DNA of 64,000 bases from DATBDN01 sp963715995 (GTDB lineage: Bacteria; Actinomycetota; Thermoleophilia; Solirubrobacterales; Thermoleophilaceae): positions 1,798,001-1,862,000 of the forward strand of contig OY970283.1 in the NCBI GenBank assembly GCA_963715995.1, written 5' to 3'. A program made the translations under genes and the position numbers. Shown in pieces: positions 42,828-50,409 of this stretch (within the stretch, counting starts at the first letter, position 1; every line of letters begins with the position of its first letter). The notes under the pieces are model-generated. The model ran no database searches, had not been told where the DNA came from, and was given only the letters and a program-made list of their open reading frames with translations.

Positions 42828-45141
42828 GTGGCAACAGCGCCAACCCGCTTCGAGCGCACGCCTGTGGATCAGGCGAAGGCCGCTGCGCCCGCCGGCCCTG
42901 CCGCCGCCCTCACCGACGAGGAACGCGCGCTGCTCGGAGATCTGTTCGCGGTCGTCGAGGAGCACGCCGGGCCCGGCAGCCCGGGCATCGACCACGACGA
43001 GGTCGAGCGCGCGTTCGTATTCGCATGCGAGCACCACGCGGACCAGCGCCGCGGCTCGGGCGAGGACTTCATCACGCACCCGATCGCGGTCGCCAAGATC
43101 TGTGCGGGCATGCGCCTGGACACGGGCACGCTTGTGGCGGCGCTGCTGCACGACACGGTCGAGGACACCAGCGCCACGCTCGACGAGGTGCGCGCGGACT
43201 TCGGTGACGAGGTCGCCCAGCTGGTCGATGGCGTGACGAAGCTCACCGGGATCACGTTCCAGAGCCGCGACGAGAAGCAGGCCGAGAACTACCGCAAGAT
43301 GATGGTCGCGATGGCGCAGGACATACGCGTCGTCCTGATCAAGCTCGCCGACCGCCTGCACAACATGCGCACGCTGCACGGCATGCCGAAGAACAAGCAG
43401 CAGGAGAAGGCGCGCGAGACGCTCGATATCTTCGCGCCGCTGGCGCACCGCCTCGGCATCCACGCGATCAAGTGGGAGCTGGAGGACCTTGCGTTCGCCA
43501 CGCTCCACCCGCGCAAGTTCAAGGAGATCCGCGACCTGGTGAACCAGCAGCGCGGCCAGCGCGAGGCCTACGTGGCGGGCGCGGGCGACTACCTGGAAGC
43601 AGAGCTGCTGGAGGTCGGGATCACGGCCGCGATCTCAGGCCGCGCGAAGCACTTCTATTCGATCTACACGAAGATGACCCGCAAGGGCCGCGAGTTCAAC
43701 GAGATCTACGACCTCACGGCCATGCGCGTGCTCGTCAGCACCGTGAAGGACTGCTACGGCACGATCGGCGTGATCCACTCGCTCTGGAAGCCGCTGCCCG
43801 GCCGCTTCAAGGACTTCATCGCGATGCCGAAGTTCAACAACTACCAGGCGTTGCACACCACCGTGATCGGGCCCGAGGGCCGTCCGCTCGAGATCCAGAT
43901 CCGCACCCGCGAGATGCACGACACCGCGGAGTTCGGCATCGCCGCGCACTGGCTCTACAAGGACAAGTACGGCGAGGGCGAGAAGAGCGCCCAGCAGGCT
44001 GCGGCCGACAAGGCGGAGTGGCTCAAGCGCCTGCTCGACTGGCAGAAGGACATGTCGGACCCGCAGGAGTTCGCCGACACGTTCAAGCGCGACCTCTTCG
44101 ACGACGAGGTCTTCGTCTTCACGCCTAAGGGCGAGGTGAAGTCGCTCCCGGCCGGCGCCACGCCGCTCGACTTCGCGTACGAGATCCACACCGACGTCGG
44201 CCACCGCTGCGTCGGCGCGAAGGTCAACGGCAAGATCGTGCCGCTGCACTACGAGCTGCAGTCAGGCGACATCTGCGAGGTGCTCACCTCGAAGAAGGAG
44301 CGCGGCCCGAGCCGCGACTGGCTGTCGCTTGCGAAGACCACGCGCGCGCAGTCGAAGATCCGCGCCTGGTTCAAGCGCGAGCGGCGCGAGGACTCCGAGC
44401 GCTCCGGCCGCGACATCCTCCACGAGAACCTGCGCCGCGCCGGCCTGCCGTCGCAGAAGATCGCCGGCTCGCCGCTGCTCGCCGACGTCATCCGCGAGAT
44501 GGGCTTCCGCAAGGCTGACGACTTCTACATCGCGCTCGGCGGCGCGAAGATCTCGTCGAAGGTCGTCGTCAACAAGGTGATGCAGCGGCTGAAGCAGGGC
44601 GAGTCGGCGGTCGAGCCGACCTCGGGCGCCGCCGCGCTCCTGGAGAACGCCGAGCAGCTCGCGCGCCACAAGACGGTTCCGAGCTCGGAGTACGGCATTC
44701 GCGTGGACGGCCTGACCGAGAACGTGATGCTGCGCCTGGCGAAGTGCTGCCGGCCGGTGCCTGGCGACCCGATCGTGGGCTACATCTCGCTGGGCAAGGG
44801 CATCACCGTGCACCACGAGCACTGCCCGAACGTGCGCGCGCTGATGCGCAACCCGGACCGCTTCACGAAGGTGGAGTGGGAGGGCGATGCCGCCTCGTCG
44901 CTGCGTGTCGAGCTCCAGGTCGACGCGCTGGGACCGCACGCGCCTGCTGGAGGACCTGTCGCGCACGTTCGCCGAGTCGGGGATCAACATCCTCGAAGCT
45001 CGCTGCACCGTTGTCCACCCGATGGTCAAGAACCGCTTCGTGGTCGAGGTCGGCGACACGGCGGCGCTCAAGGCGTGTGTTCAGCGGATCCGCAACATCG
45101 AATCCGTCTTCGACGCCTACCGCGTCACGCCTACCGCGTAG
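42828..45141 (+). CDS. rel: Bifunctional (p)ppGpp synthetase/hydrolase Rel, one frameshift
   Basis: The stringent-response enzyme that makes and degrades (p)ppGpp. The hydrolase HD domain has VAALLHDTVEDT and LADRLHNMRTL. The synthetase domain has YDLTAMRVLV, SLWKPLPGRFKDFIAMPK and NNYQALHTTV. The TGS domain (VFTPKGEVKSLPAGATPLDFA), a helical region and the CC motif (RLAKCCRPVPGDPIVGY) follow. The C-terminal ACT domain (RTRLLEDLSRTFAESGINI) is in the next frame because of an apparent extra G near 44929-44931 (CTGGGACC for CTGGACC). Without it the protein would be about 770 residues, the normal bifunctional Rel size. Intact HD residues indicate active hydrolysis. It has its own -10 hexamer. 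Confidence 0.93.
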
Positions 45142-45180
45142 GGGTAGTTCGCTACCCCACACGTTCAGTTTCTCTGAACG
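45141..45180 (+). terminator. Two consecutive hairpins after rel
   Basis: The first is GGGGTAG-TTCG-CTACCCC (45141-45158), a 7-bp stem closed by a UUCG tetraloop that starts in the rel stop codon. The second is CGTTCAG-TTTCT-CTGAACG (45162-45180). There is no U-tract, as is frequent for actinobacterial terminators. They may end rel transcription or regulate the following gene, whose start is 60 bp further on. Confidence 0.5.
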
Positions 45181-45239
45181 CCGCAAAGCCTCGCCAGCCC
45201 ATTGCTGCCCGGCCACTACCTGCCGACACTTGAAAGGTG

Positions 45240-46505
45240 ATGCGAATCAAGACATTGCTTCTTGCAACCGCCCTACTCGTGCTCGGCCTCGTCGGCACGG
45301 CTCAGGCCAACAACGTCCAGATCTCCGGAAGCATGGAGGGACACATCGTGATCGCCAACGGCGATCTGGTCTGCGCCGGCTACTCCTTCAAGCTGAGTGC
45401 GCACCCGGACACGCACGTGCTGGTGGCGAACATGACCGCCACGATCACGGGCAAGTGCTCCAACGGCGGTACCGACACGCTCACGATTCCGCTGCGCGCA
45501 GGCGACGACGCGGGCAATCCGTGGTTCGTCGCGGCCTCCAACAACGATTGGATGCCGACGGGCGACGAGCAGTCCCCCGACAGCTTCCAGCAGCCGCACG
45601 GCTTCACGGCGAGCGTCTGCGGCGGCGCCGGCACGCTCGACGGCGGCCAGGGCGCCACCTTCGCGGGTGAGCTCCAGGCGGACCAGACGGCCAGCGACGT
45701 CGACATCCGCTTCCACTATCGCGACCCGAACGCCAAGGGCAAGGGCAACAGCGACTGCTCGGTCGGCATGCATGCCGCCGACGTCTGTGGCGCGTCCTGG
45801 ACCGGCACCGCGAAGGTGAAGCCGTCCCTGATCCCGACCTGCGCCAACGGCGGCCTGCCGGCAGCGCAGTGCAACCCGACCTGTGCCAACGGTGGCCTGT
45901 CGGCCGCGCAGTGCAACCCGCCCGGCGGCGGCTGCACTGACGCCAACGGCGTGCATCACGACAACGCCGCGGACTGCACCACCACCACCGGCTGCACCGA
46001 CGCGAGCGGCGTGCACCACGACAACGCCGCGGACTGCACGACCACGACGACGGGCTGCACGGACGCCAACGGCGTGCATCACGACAACGCGGCGGACTGC
46101 ACCACCGCGACGACGGGCTGCACCGACGCCAACGGCGTGCATCACGACAACGCCGCCGACTGCACCGGCAGCCAGGTTGTTCTCGGCGCACGCGCCACGC
46201 CTGGTGCCGCGCGCTTGCTCGGCCCAACCGGTTGCGCATCGAAGGCTTTCAACGCCCGCGTGCGCGGCTCAAAGATGGCCACTGTGGTCTTCACGCTCGA
46301 CGGCAAGGTCGTCAAGCGCGTGACCAAGGTGGGTTCGAAGAAGCTCGTGCAGCTGCGGGTGAACCCCGCAAGCCTGCGCCTGGGTGTCCACCGCCTGAAG
46401 GTGAGCGTCACCTTCGCCAAGGGCAGCGGCACCAAGGCCAAGACGCTGAGGCTGTCATTCCAGCGTTGCGGCAAGCGCCTCGTCTCACCGCGTTTCACCG
46501 GCTGA
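45240..46505 (+). CDS. Secreted protein with tandem Cys/His repeats
   Basis: A 421-residue exported protein. The Sec signal is MRIKTLLLATALLVLGLVG with cleavage after AQA. Residues 25-195 form a beta-rich domain with three Cys pairs. Then come two 14-residue repeats of the form TCANGGLxAAQCNP and four repeats of 20-21 residues of the form GCTDANGVHHDNAADC followed by Thr spacers; each unit has two cysteines and a central HHDN. The C-terminal 100 residues form a basic beta-module (FTLDGKVVKRVTKVGSKKL) similar in style to modules in other exported proteins of this window. Start GTG 45237 or ATG 45240; GAAAGG is close upstream. Function is unknown. Confidence 0.75.
   Translation: MRIKTLLLATALLVLGLVGTAQANNVQISGSMEGHIVIANGDLVCAGYSFKLSAHPDTHVLVANMTATITGKCSNGGTDTLTIPLRAGDDAGNPWFVAASNNDWMPTGDEQSPDSFQQPHGFTASVCGGAGTLDGGQGATFAGELQADQTASDVDIRFHYRDPNAKGKGNSDCSVGMHAADVCGASWTGTAKVKPSLIPTCANGGLPAAQCNPTCANGGLSAAQCNPPGGGCTDANGVHHDNAADCTTTTGCTDASGVHHDNAADCTTTTTGCTDANGVHHDNAADCTTATTGCTDANGVHHDNAADCTGSQVVLGARATPGAARLLGPTGCASKAFNARVRGSKMATVVFTLDGKVVKRVTKVGSKKLVQLRVNPASLRLGVHRLKVSVTFAKGSGTKAKTLRLSFQRCGKRLVSPRFTG
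45837..45920 (+). repeat. Two 42-bp in-frame tandem repeats
   Basis: Units 45837-45878 and 45879-45920 encode TCANGGL(P/S)AAQCNP. They differ only at a few synonymous positions and one codon. Confidence 0.9.
45930..46172 (+). repeat. Four in-frame tandem repeats of 60-63 bp
   Basis: Units start at 45930, 45990, 46053 and 46116. Each encodes GCTDA(N/S)GVHHDNAADC; only the Thr-rich spacer varies in length and sequence. Third-position changes between units show the protein sequence is under constraint. Confidence 0.9.
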
Positions 46506-46526
46506 ACCTCCCCCTCCAGCAGTTCG

Positions 46527-46559
46527 CGCCGTACGCCCCATGGACCGGGGCGTGCGGCG
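46527..46559. terminator. Bidirectional terminator hairpin
   Basis: CGCCGTACGCCCC and GGGGCGTGCGGCG form a 13-bp stem with one G-U pair and a 7-base loop, between convergent stop codons. Confidence 0.65.
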
Positions 46560-46570
46560 CTTCTGCGTGA

Positions 46571-47824
46571 TCAGCAGCCCTTCGGTTTCTGCTGGTCGAG
46601 GGTCTTCTTGCGGTCGTCGAGCGCCTTCTTCTGCTGTTCGATCGCGTCCTTGCCCGCTTTGTCCTTGACGTTCTTCTTCTGATCGTCGAGCGCCTTCTTC
46701 TGCTGGTCGAGGTCCGCCCGCTGCTGCTTGATCTGGTCGCAGTTGGGAACCGGGGTGGGCGCGCTTGCGGTGGGCTGCGACTGGGTCGGCGGCGTGGCCG
46801 GCGTGGTCTTGGGCGCGGTCGTGGCCGCGGTGTGCGGCTTCGGCGGGGTGGTGGCCGTGTGGGCGGGGGTGCCGGAGTTGCCGCCGCTCAGCGCGAGCGC
46901 GATCACCACTGCGCCTGCCGCGGCCACGAGCGCGCCGACGGCGAGCGGCAGCCGGCTTCGCCTCGGTTGTGGAGGCAGGAGGGCGGTCGTCTCGCCGGCC
47001 CCCGGTGTGACGGGCTGGGCTCCGAGCACGCGCGTGGGGGCTGTTGTCTCGCCGGCCAGCTCGGCGGCGACCGCGGCCGCTGACGACGGCCTCCGGGGCG
47101 GATCGCGCTCCAGGCAGTGCATGATCGCTGCGGCCAGCGCGGGCGGGGTATCGGCGCCGATCGGCGCGGGCTCCTGGTGCTCGCGCTGGGCAAGCAGCTC
47201 CGGCATCGTGCGCCCGTCGTAGGGGCGGCGGCCGGTCAGGGCCTCGTAGAGAACGACGCCGAGGCCGTAGATGTCGGCGGCCGGGGTGACCTCGCCACCG
47301 GCAGCCTGCTCGGGCGCGATGTAGGCGGCGGAGCCGAGCACAGTTCCCTGGAGCGTCAGGTCGGTCATGTCGCCCGCCCGTGCGATCCCGAAATCGGCGA
47401 GCTTGAGCGTCCCATCGGGCGCGCGCAGCACGTTGTGGGGCTTCATGTCGCGGTGGATCAGGCCGGCGGCGTGGATCGCCTCGAGCGCAGCGCACAGCTG
47501 ACGCCCGACGTCCACGACCGCTTCCGGCGTGAGCGGACCGCCCGCGATCTCCTTCGCCAGCGTGTCGCCCTCGACCAGTTCCATGACGAGGTAGAGGCCG
47601 CGCTCGTCCTCGCCTGCGTCGTAGACCGCGACCACGTTCGGGTGGGCAACGCGTGCGGCGAGCTTGGCCTCGCGGAGGAAGCGCGCTCGAAACGACGCGT
47701 CGTCACCGAGGTGCTCGGCGAGCAGCTTCAGGGCCACTTGGCGGCCTAGCCGCTCGTCGTAGGCGCGGTAGACGGTGGCCATCCCGCCGCGGCCCAGCAT
47801 CTCCTCGATGCGATAGCGCTCCAC
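46571..47824 (-). CDS. Transmembrane Ser/Thr protein kinase with Cys-bounded coiled coil
   Basis: A 417-residue Hanks-type kinase. The kinase domain is residues 4-258: glycine loop LGRGGMATVYRAY, catalytic lysine in VALKLL, HRDMKPHNV, DFGIAR, and the activation segment GSAAYIAPEQ. One membrane helix (LPLAVGALVAAAGAVVIALAL) near residue 295 is followed by a Pro/Thr-rich stalk. Instead of the PASTA repeats of PknB, the outside part is a predicted coiled coil of about 57 residues with two similar units (LDQQKKALDDQKK and IEQQKKALDDRKK) between an N-terminal and a C-terminal Cys. It stands alone without a phosphatase or FHA partner. The GTG start has TAGAAC 7 bases upstream. Confidence 0.9.
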   Translation of the reverse strand: MERYRIEEMLGRGGMATVYRAYDERLGRQVALKLLAEHLGDDASFRARFLREAKLAARVAHPNVVAVYDAGEDERGLYLVMELVEGDTLAKEIAGGPLTPEAVVDVGRQLCAALEAIHAAGLIHRDMKPHNVLRAPDGTLKLADFGIARAGDMTDLTLQGTVLGSAAYIAPEQAAGGEVTPAADIYGLGVVLYEALTGRRPYDGRTMPELLAQREHQEPAPIGADTPPALAAAIMHCLERDPPRRPSSAAAVAAELAGETTAPTRVLGAQPVTPGAGETTALLPPQPRRSRLPLAVGALVAAAGAVVIALALSGGNSGTPAHTATTPPKPHTAATTAPKTTPATPPTQSQPTASAPTPVPNCDQIKQQRADLDQQKKALDDQKKNVKDKAGKDAIEQQKKALDDRKKTLDQQKPKGC

Positions 47825-47849
47825 TGCCGAGGTTCTAGCTGCTGGCCGC

Positions 47850-47855
47850 TACATT
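47850..47855 (+). promoter_or_regulatory. Candidate -10 element (TACATT) for the RTX-type gene
   Basis: TACATT ends 7 bases before TTG 47863, which supports the TTG as the start of a leaderless message. Confidence 0.45.
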
Positions 47856-47862
47856 CGCCCGC

Positions 47863-48570
47863 TTGGCAGGCGCGCGCCTAAACGGAGCGGTGGCACTCGG
47901 CTGCGCGATCGCGGCGCTGGTGCTCGGGGCGCCACAGGCCCTGAGCGATGCCTGCCCGCCCGCCGCCGGCCCGTTCGACAACTGCCAGAGCGGCACGACG
48001 GCGGCCGACCGCCAGCTGGGCACGGCGGGGCGCGACAGCCAGGACGGCGGCAGGGGCGACGACCTCCAGCGCGGCGGCGCCGGCAACGACCGCGAGAACG
48101 GTGGCCCCGGTGACGACCGCCAGGTGGGTGGAACCGGCAACGACACGCTGCGCGGCGGCAGCGGGGACGACGTGCAGGACGGCGGCGACGGCAACGACCT
48201 GATCTACGGCGGGGCGGGCGCCGACCTCCAGCGCGGCGGCTCAGGGCTCGACGTGATCGACGGTGGCCCCGGCAACGACCGGCTGACGGGCGGGGCAGGC
48301 AGCGATGCCCTCACGGGCGGCTCGGGCAGCGACACGATCGTGGCCGGCTCGGCTGCCAGCGTGATCGAGGGCGACGGCAGCAACGGGTCACTCGCGCGCG
48401 CCGCCGGCGCCACGACCAAGCCAGGGAACGACGTCATCTACAGCCAGAACGGGCAGCGCGACCGGATCGACTGCGGCGCGGGCAGGGACCGCGTCTATGC
48501 GGACCGGGCGGATCGCCTCTCCCACTGCGAGCACGTGATCTTCACGCACACGCGTGCGCCGCACCTCTAG
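47863..48570 (+). CDS. Small secreted RTX-like calcium-repeat protein
   Basis: A 235-residue protein: signal peptide (GAVALGCAIAALVLGAPQAL) followed by about ten GGxGxD nonapeptides (GGAGNDRENGG, GGPGDDRQVGG, GGTGNDTLRGG, GGSGDDVQDGG), which predict a calcium-stabilised beta-roll. The C-terminal cap contains DRIDCGAGRDRVYADRADRL and a His-rich end; a similar IDCGxGxDxVxAD cap occurs at the end of many such actinobacterial proteins. It uses the Sec signal and not a C-terminal type I signal. Its stop shares a CTAG with the convergent glycosyltransferase. Function is unknown. Confidence 0.72.
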   Translation: MAGARLNGAVALGCAIAALVLGAPQALSDACPPAAGPFDNCQSGTTAADRQLGTAGRDSQDGGRGDDLQRGGAGNDRENGGPGDDRQVGGTGNDTLRGGSGDDVQDGGDGNDLIYGGAGADLQRGGSGLDVIDGGPGNDRLTGGAGSDALTGGSGSDTIVAGSAASVIEGDGSNGSLARAAGATTKPGNDVIYSQNGQRDRIDCGAGRDRVYADRADRLSHCEHVIFTHTRAPHL

Positions 48571-49589
48571 CGGAGGGTGCTCAGCAGGTTGTGGACCGCT
48601 TGCGCCGCGCGCTCCCACGTGAAGCGGGCCGCCACTTGGCGCCCGGCGCTCGAAAGGCGCGCGCGCTCCTGCTCGTCGGTGGCCGCCGACAGCACCGCCG
48701 CGGCGAACAGGCCCCAGTCGTCGGGATCGGCCAGCAGGCCGGCGCCCGTGACGATCTCTGGCAGCGAGGCCCGCTCGGAGGCCACCACGGGCACGCCCGC
48801 CGCCATCGCCTCCAGCACCGTCAGGCCGAAGCCCTCGTGCAGCGACGGCAGGGCAAACGCGCGCGCCCCGGCGTAGAGGCCCGGCAGCTCCTCGTCGGGC
48901 ACGTAACCGAGGTCGCGGGCGCCTTCGAGTGCCGTGCCGAGCTGGTGCCCACGGCCGCCGCCGGCCACAACCAGATCGATGCCCTCCCCACGCAGAAGCG
49001 GGATCGCGGGCCGCAGCGCGTCCAGGTTCTTGCGCTTGCTGCGGTCGCCGACGGCCAGCACGTAGGGCCGCTCGAGGCCCAGCCTCCGTGCCGCGCGCTC
49101 GTGGTCGGCGAGCGGGTGGAAGCGCTCGTCGACACCGCCCGCGACCACGCGCACGCGCTCGGCGCGGACGCCGAGGAACTCCATCAGCTCGGCGCGGGCG
49201 AACTCGGAGCCGGTGAGCACGAGGCGCGCACGCTGTGCCACGCGCGGCATCACCTGGCGCTGCCAGCGCACGTACGCGGCCGAGTACCACTCGGGATGGC
49301 GCAGCGCGACGGCGTCGTGGATGTGCGCGACGTTGCGCGGCCATGCCACCGAGGCCAGGTTGGCGGGGTTGTAGACGGCGCGGGCGCGCTGGCGCGCCGC
49401 GATCAGCGGCAGCGCGAGCTGCTCCCACGCCTGGCCCGGGCGCTTCGACAGCGCAGCCGGCGGGCGCACGACCATGTACTCGTCCGGGGCGAGCTGCGGC
49501 AGGCGCACCGACATCTCGCGCGCCCAGCGCTCCACGCCGGTTATCTGGGGCCGTGCGGCGGCACGGGCGTTGATCACGATCGGGTGCAA
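48567..49589 (-). CDS. Glycosyltransferase family 4
   Basis: A GT-B fold enzyme of 340 residues. The N-terminal acceptor domain opens with PIVINARAAARPQITGVERW; the C-terminal donor domain has YVLAVGDRSKRKNLDAL, FALPSLHEGFGLTVLEAMAA with the E-x7-E motif, and GVPVVASERASLPEI. Such enzymes add mannose, glucose or rhamnose to envelope polysaccharides. I chose TTG 49589 over GTG 49577 because it keeps the first beta-strand and lies 7 bases after a TAGCGT -10. It diverges from the CpsB-type phosphatase, so both may belong to a polysaccharide locus. Confidence 0.87.
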   Translation of the reverse strand: MHPIVINARAAARPQITGVERWAREMSVRLPQLAPDEYMVVRPPAALSKRPGQAWEQLALPLIAARQRARAVYNPANLASVAWPRNVAHIHDAVALRHPEWYSAAYVRWQRQVMPRVAQRARLVLTGSEFARAELMEFLGVRAERVRVVAGGVDERFHPLADHERAARRLGLERPYVLAVGDRSKRKNLDALRPAIPLLRGEGIDLVVAGGGRGHQLGTALEGARDLGYVPDEELPGLYAGARAFALPSLHEGFGLTVLEAMAAGVPVVASERASLPEIVTGAGLLADPDDWGLFAAAVLSAATDEQERARLSSAGRQVAARFTWERAAQAVHNLLSTLR

Positions 49590-49596
49590 GCTGTGG

Positions 49597-49606
49597 ACGC
49601 TAACGT
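49597..49606. promoter_or_regulatory. Candidate bidirectional promoter with overlapping -10 elements
   Basis: ACGCTAACGT holds TAGCGT on the minus strand (49602-49597), 7 bases before TTG 49589, and TAACGT on the plus strand (49601-49606), 12 bases before ATG 49619. The two hexamers share the central TA, so one melted region could serve both genes. Confidence 0.45.
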
Positions 49607-49618
49607 CGCGCGCCCCGG

Positions 49619-50398
49619 ATGATCGACCTGCACACGCACCTGCTGCCGGGAATCGACGACGGCGCGCCGGACCTCGAGGCGTCGCTTGCGATGGCGAGGG
49701 CAGCGCTGGCCGGCGGGGTGGAGGCGGCCGTCGCGACCCCGCACGTGAGCTCCACGTATCGCAACGACCCGCTTGCACTGCGCGCACGGGTGGACGAGCT
49801 GCAAGCCGCGTTCGCGGCAAATGACCTGCCACTGCGCCTGCACGCGGGCGCCGAGGTCTCCTATTCGATGCTGCACTCGCTCTCCGACGACGCGGTCCGC
49901 GCATGCTGCCTGGGCGACGGCGACTGGCTGCTGCTCGAGCTGCCGCTGTCGGGCCCGGCTCCGTTCGTGGATCGCCTGGTGGGCGACCTCCAGCTGCGCC
50001 GCTATCAGGTGCTGCTGGCACACCCCGAGCGCATTGCGGCCTTCCAGCGCGACATCGGGCTGGTCGAGCGCCTCGTTGAACAGGGCTGCCTGTGCTCGAT
50101 CACGGCCGGATCGCTCAGCGGCCAGTTCGGGGGCTCGGTCAAGCGCTTCACGGGCGAGCTCCTGGCCCGCGGCCTGGTGCACAACATCGCATCCGACGCG
50201 CACGACGCCGAGCACCGCTCGCCGGCGCTGCGCACGATGCTCGCGCCCGCCCTGGCCGAGCTGCCCGAGCTCGAGTCCTGGCTCGGCTACCTGACCGAGG
50301 ACGTGCCGGCGGCGATCCTCGCCGGCAAGACCCCGCAGGCGCTGCCGCCGGTGATCGAGCCGCCGCGCGGGCTGCTCGGCCGCCTGCTGCGCCGCTAG
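49619..50398 (+). CDS. CpsB/YwqE-type PHP tyrosine-protein phosphatase
   Basis: A 259-residue manganese-dependent PHP phosphatase of the kind that dephosphorylates bacterial tyrosine kinases controlling capsule or exopolysaccharide length. Metal motifs: MIDLHTHLLPGIDDG at the start, VATPHVSSTY near residue 40, HAGAEVSY near 79, LLAHPERI near 136 and IASDAHD near 195. Length is standard. No BY-kinase gene lies nearby; the flanking GT4 glycosyltransferases support a role in polysaccharide synthesis. Confidence 0.88.
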   Translation: MIDLHTHLLPGIDDGAPDLEASLAMARAALAGGVEAAVATPHVSSTYRNDPLALRARVDELQAAFAANDLPLRLHAGAEVSYSMLHSLSDDAVRACCLGDGDWLLLELPLSGPAPFVDRLVGDLQLRRYQVLLAHPERIAAFQRDIGLVERLVEQGCLCSITAGSLSGQFGGSVKRFTGELLARGLVHNIASDAHDAEHRSPALRTMLAPALAELPELESWLGYLTEDVPAAILAGKTPQALPPVIEPPRGLLGRLLRR

Positions 50399-50409
50399 GT
50401 TGCGCCGCG

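Noticed and set aside
45930..46172. Tandem 60-63-bp repeats as a CRISPR or minisatellite
   Set aside because: The units are in frame, have no spacers, and vary at third codon positions while the protein is kept. They are coding repeats of a secreted protein.
47863..48570. RTX protein as a hemolysin-type toxin
   Set aside because: Only the calcium-roll repeats are shared. There is an N-terminal signal peptide, no pore-forming domain and no HlyB/HlyD genes nearby.
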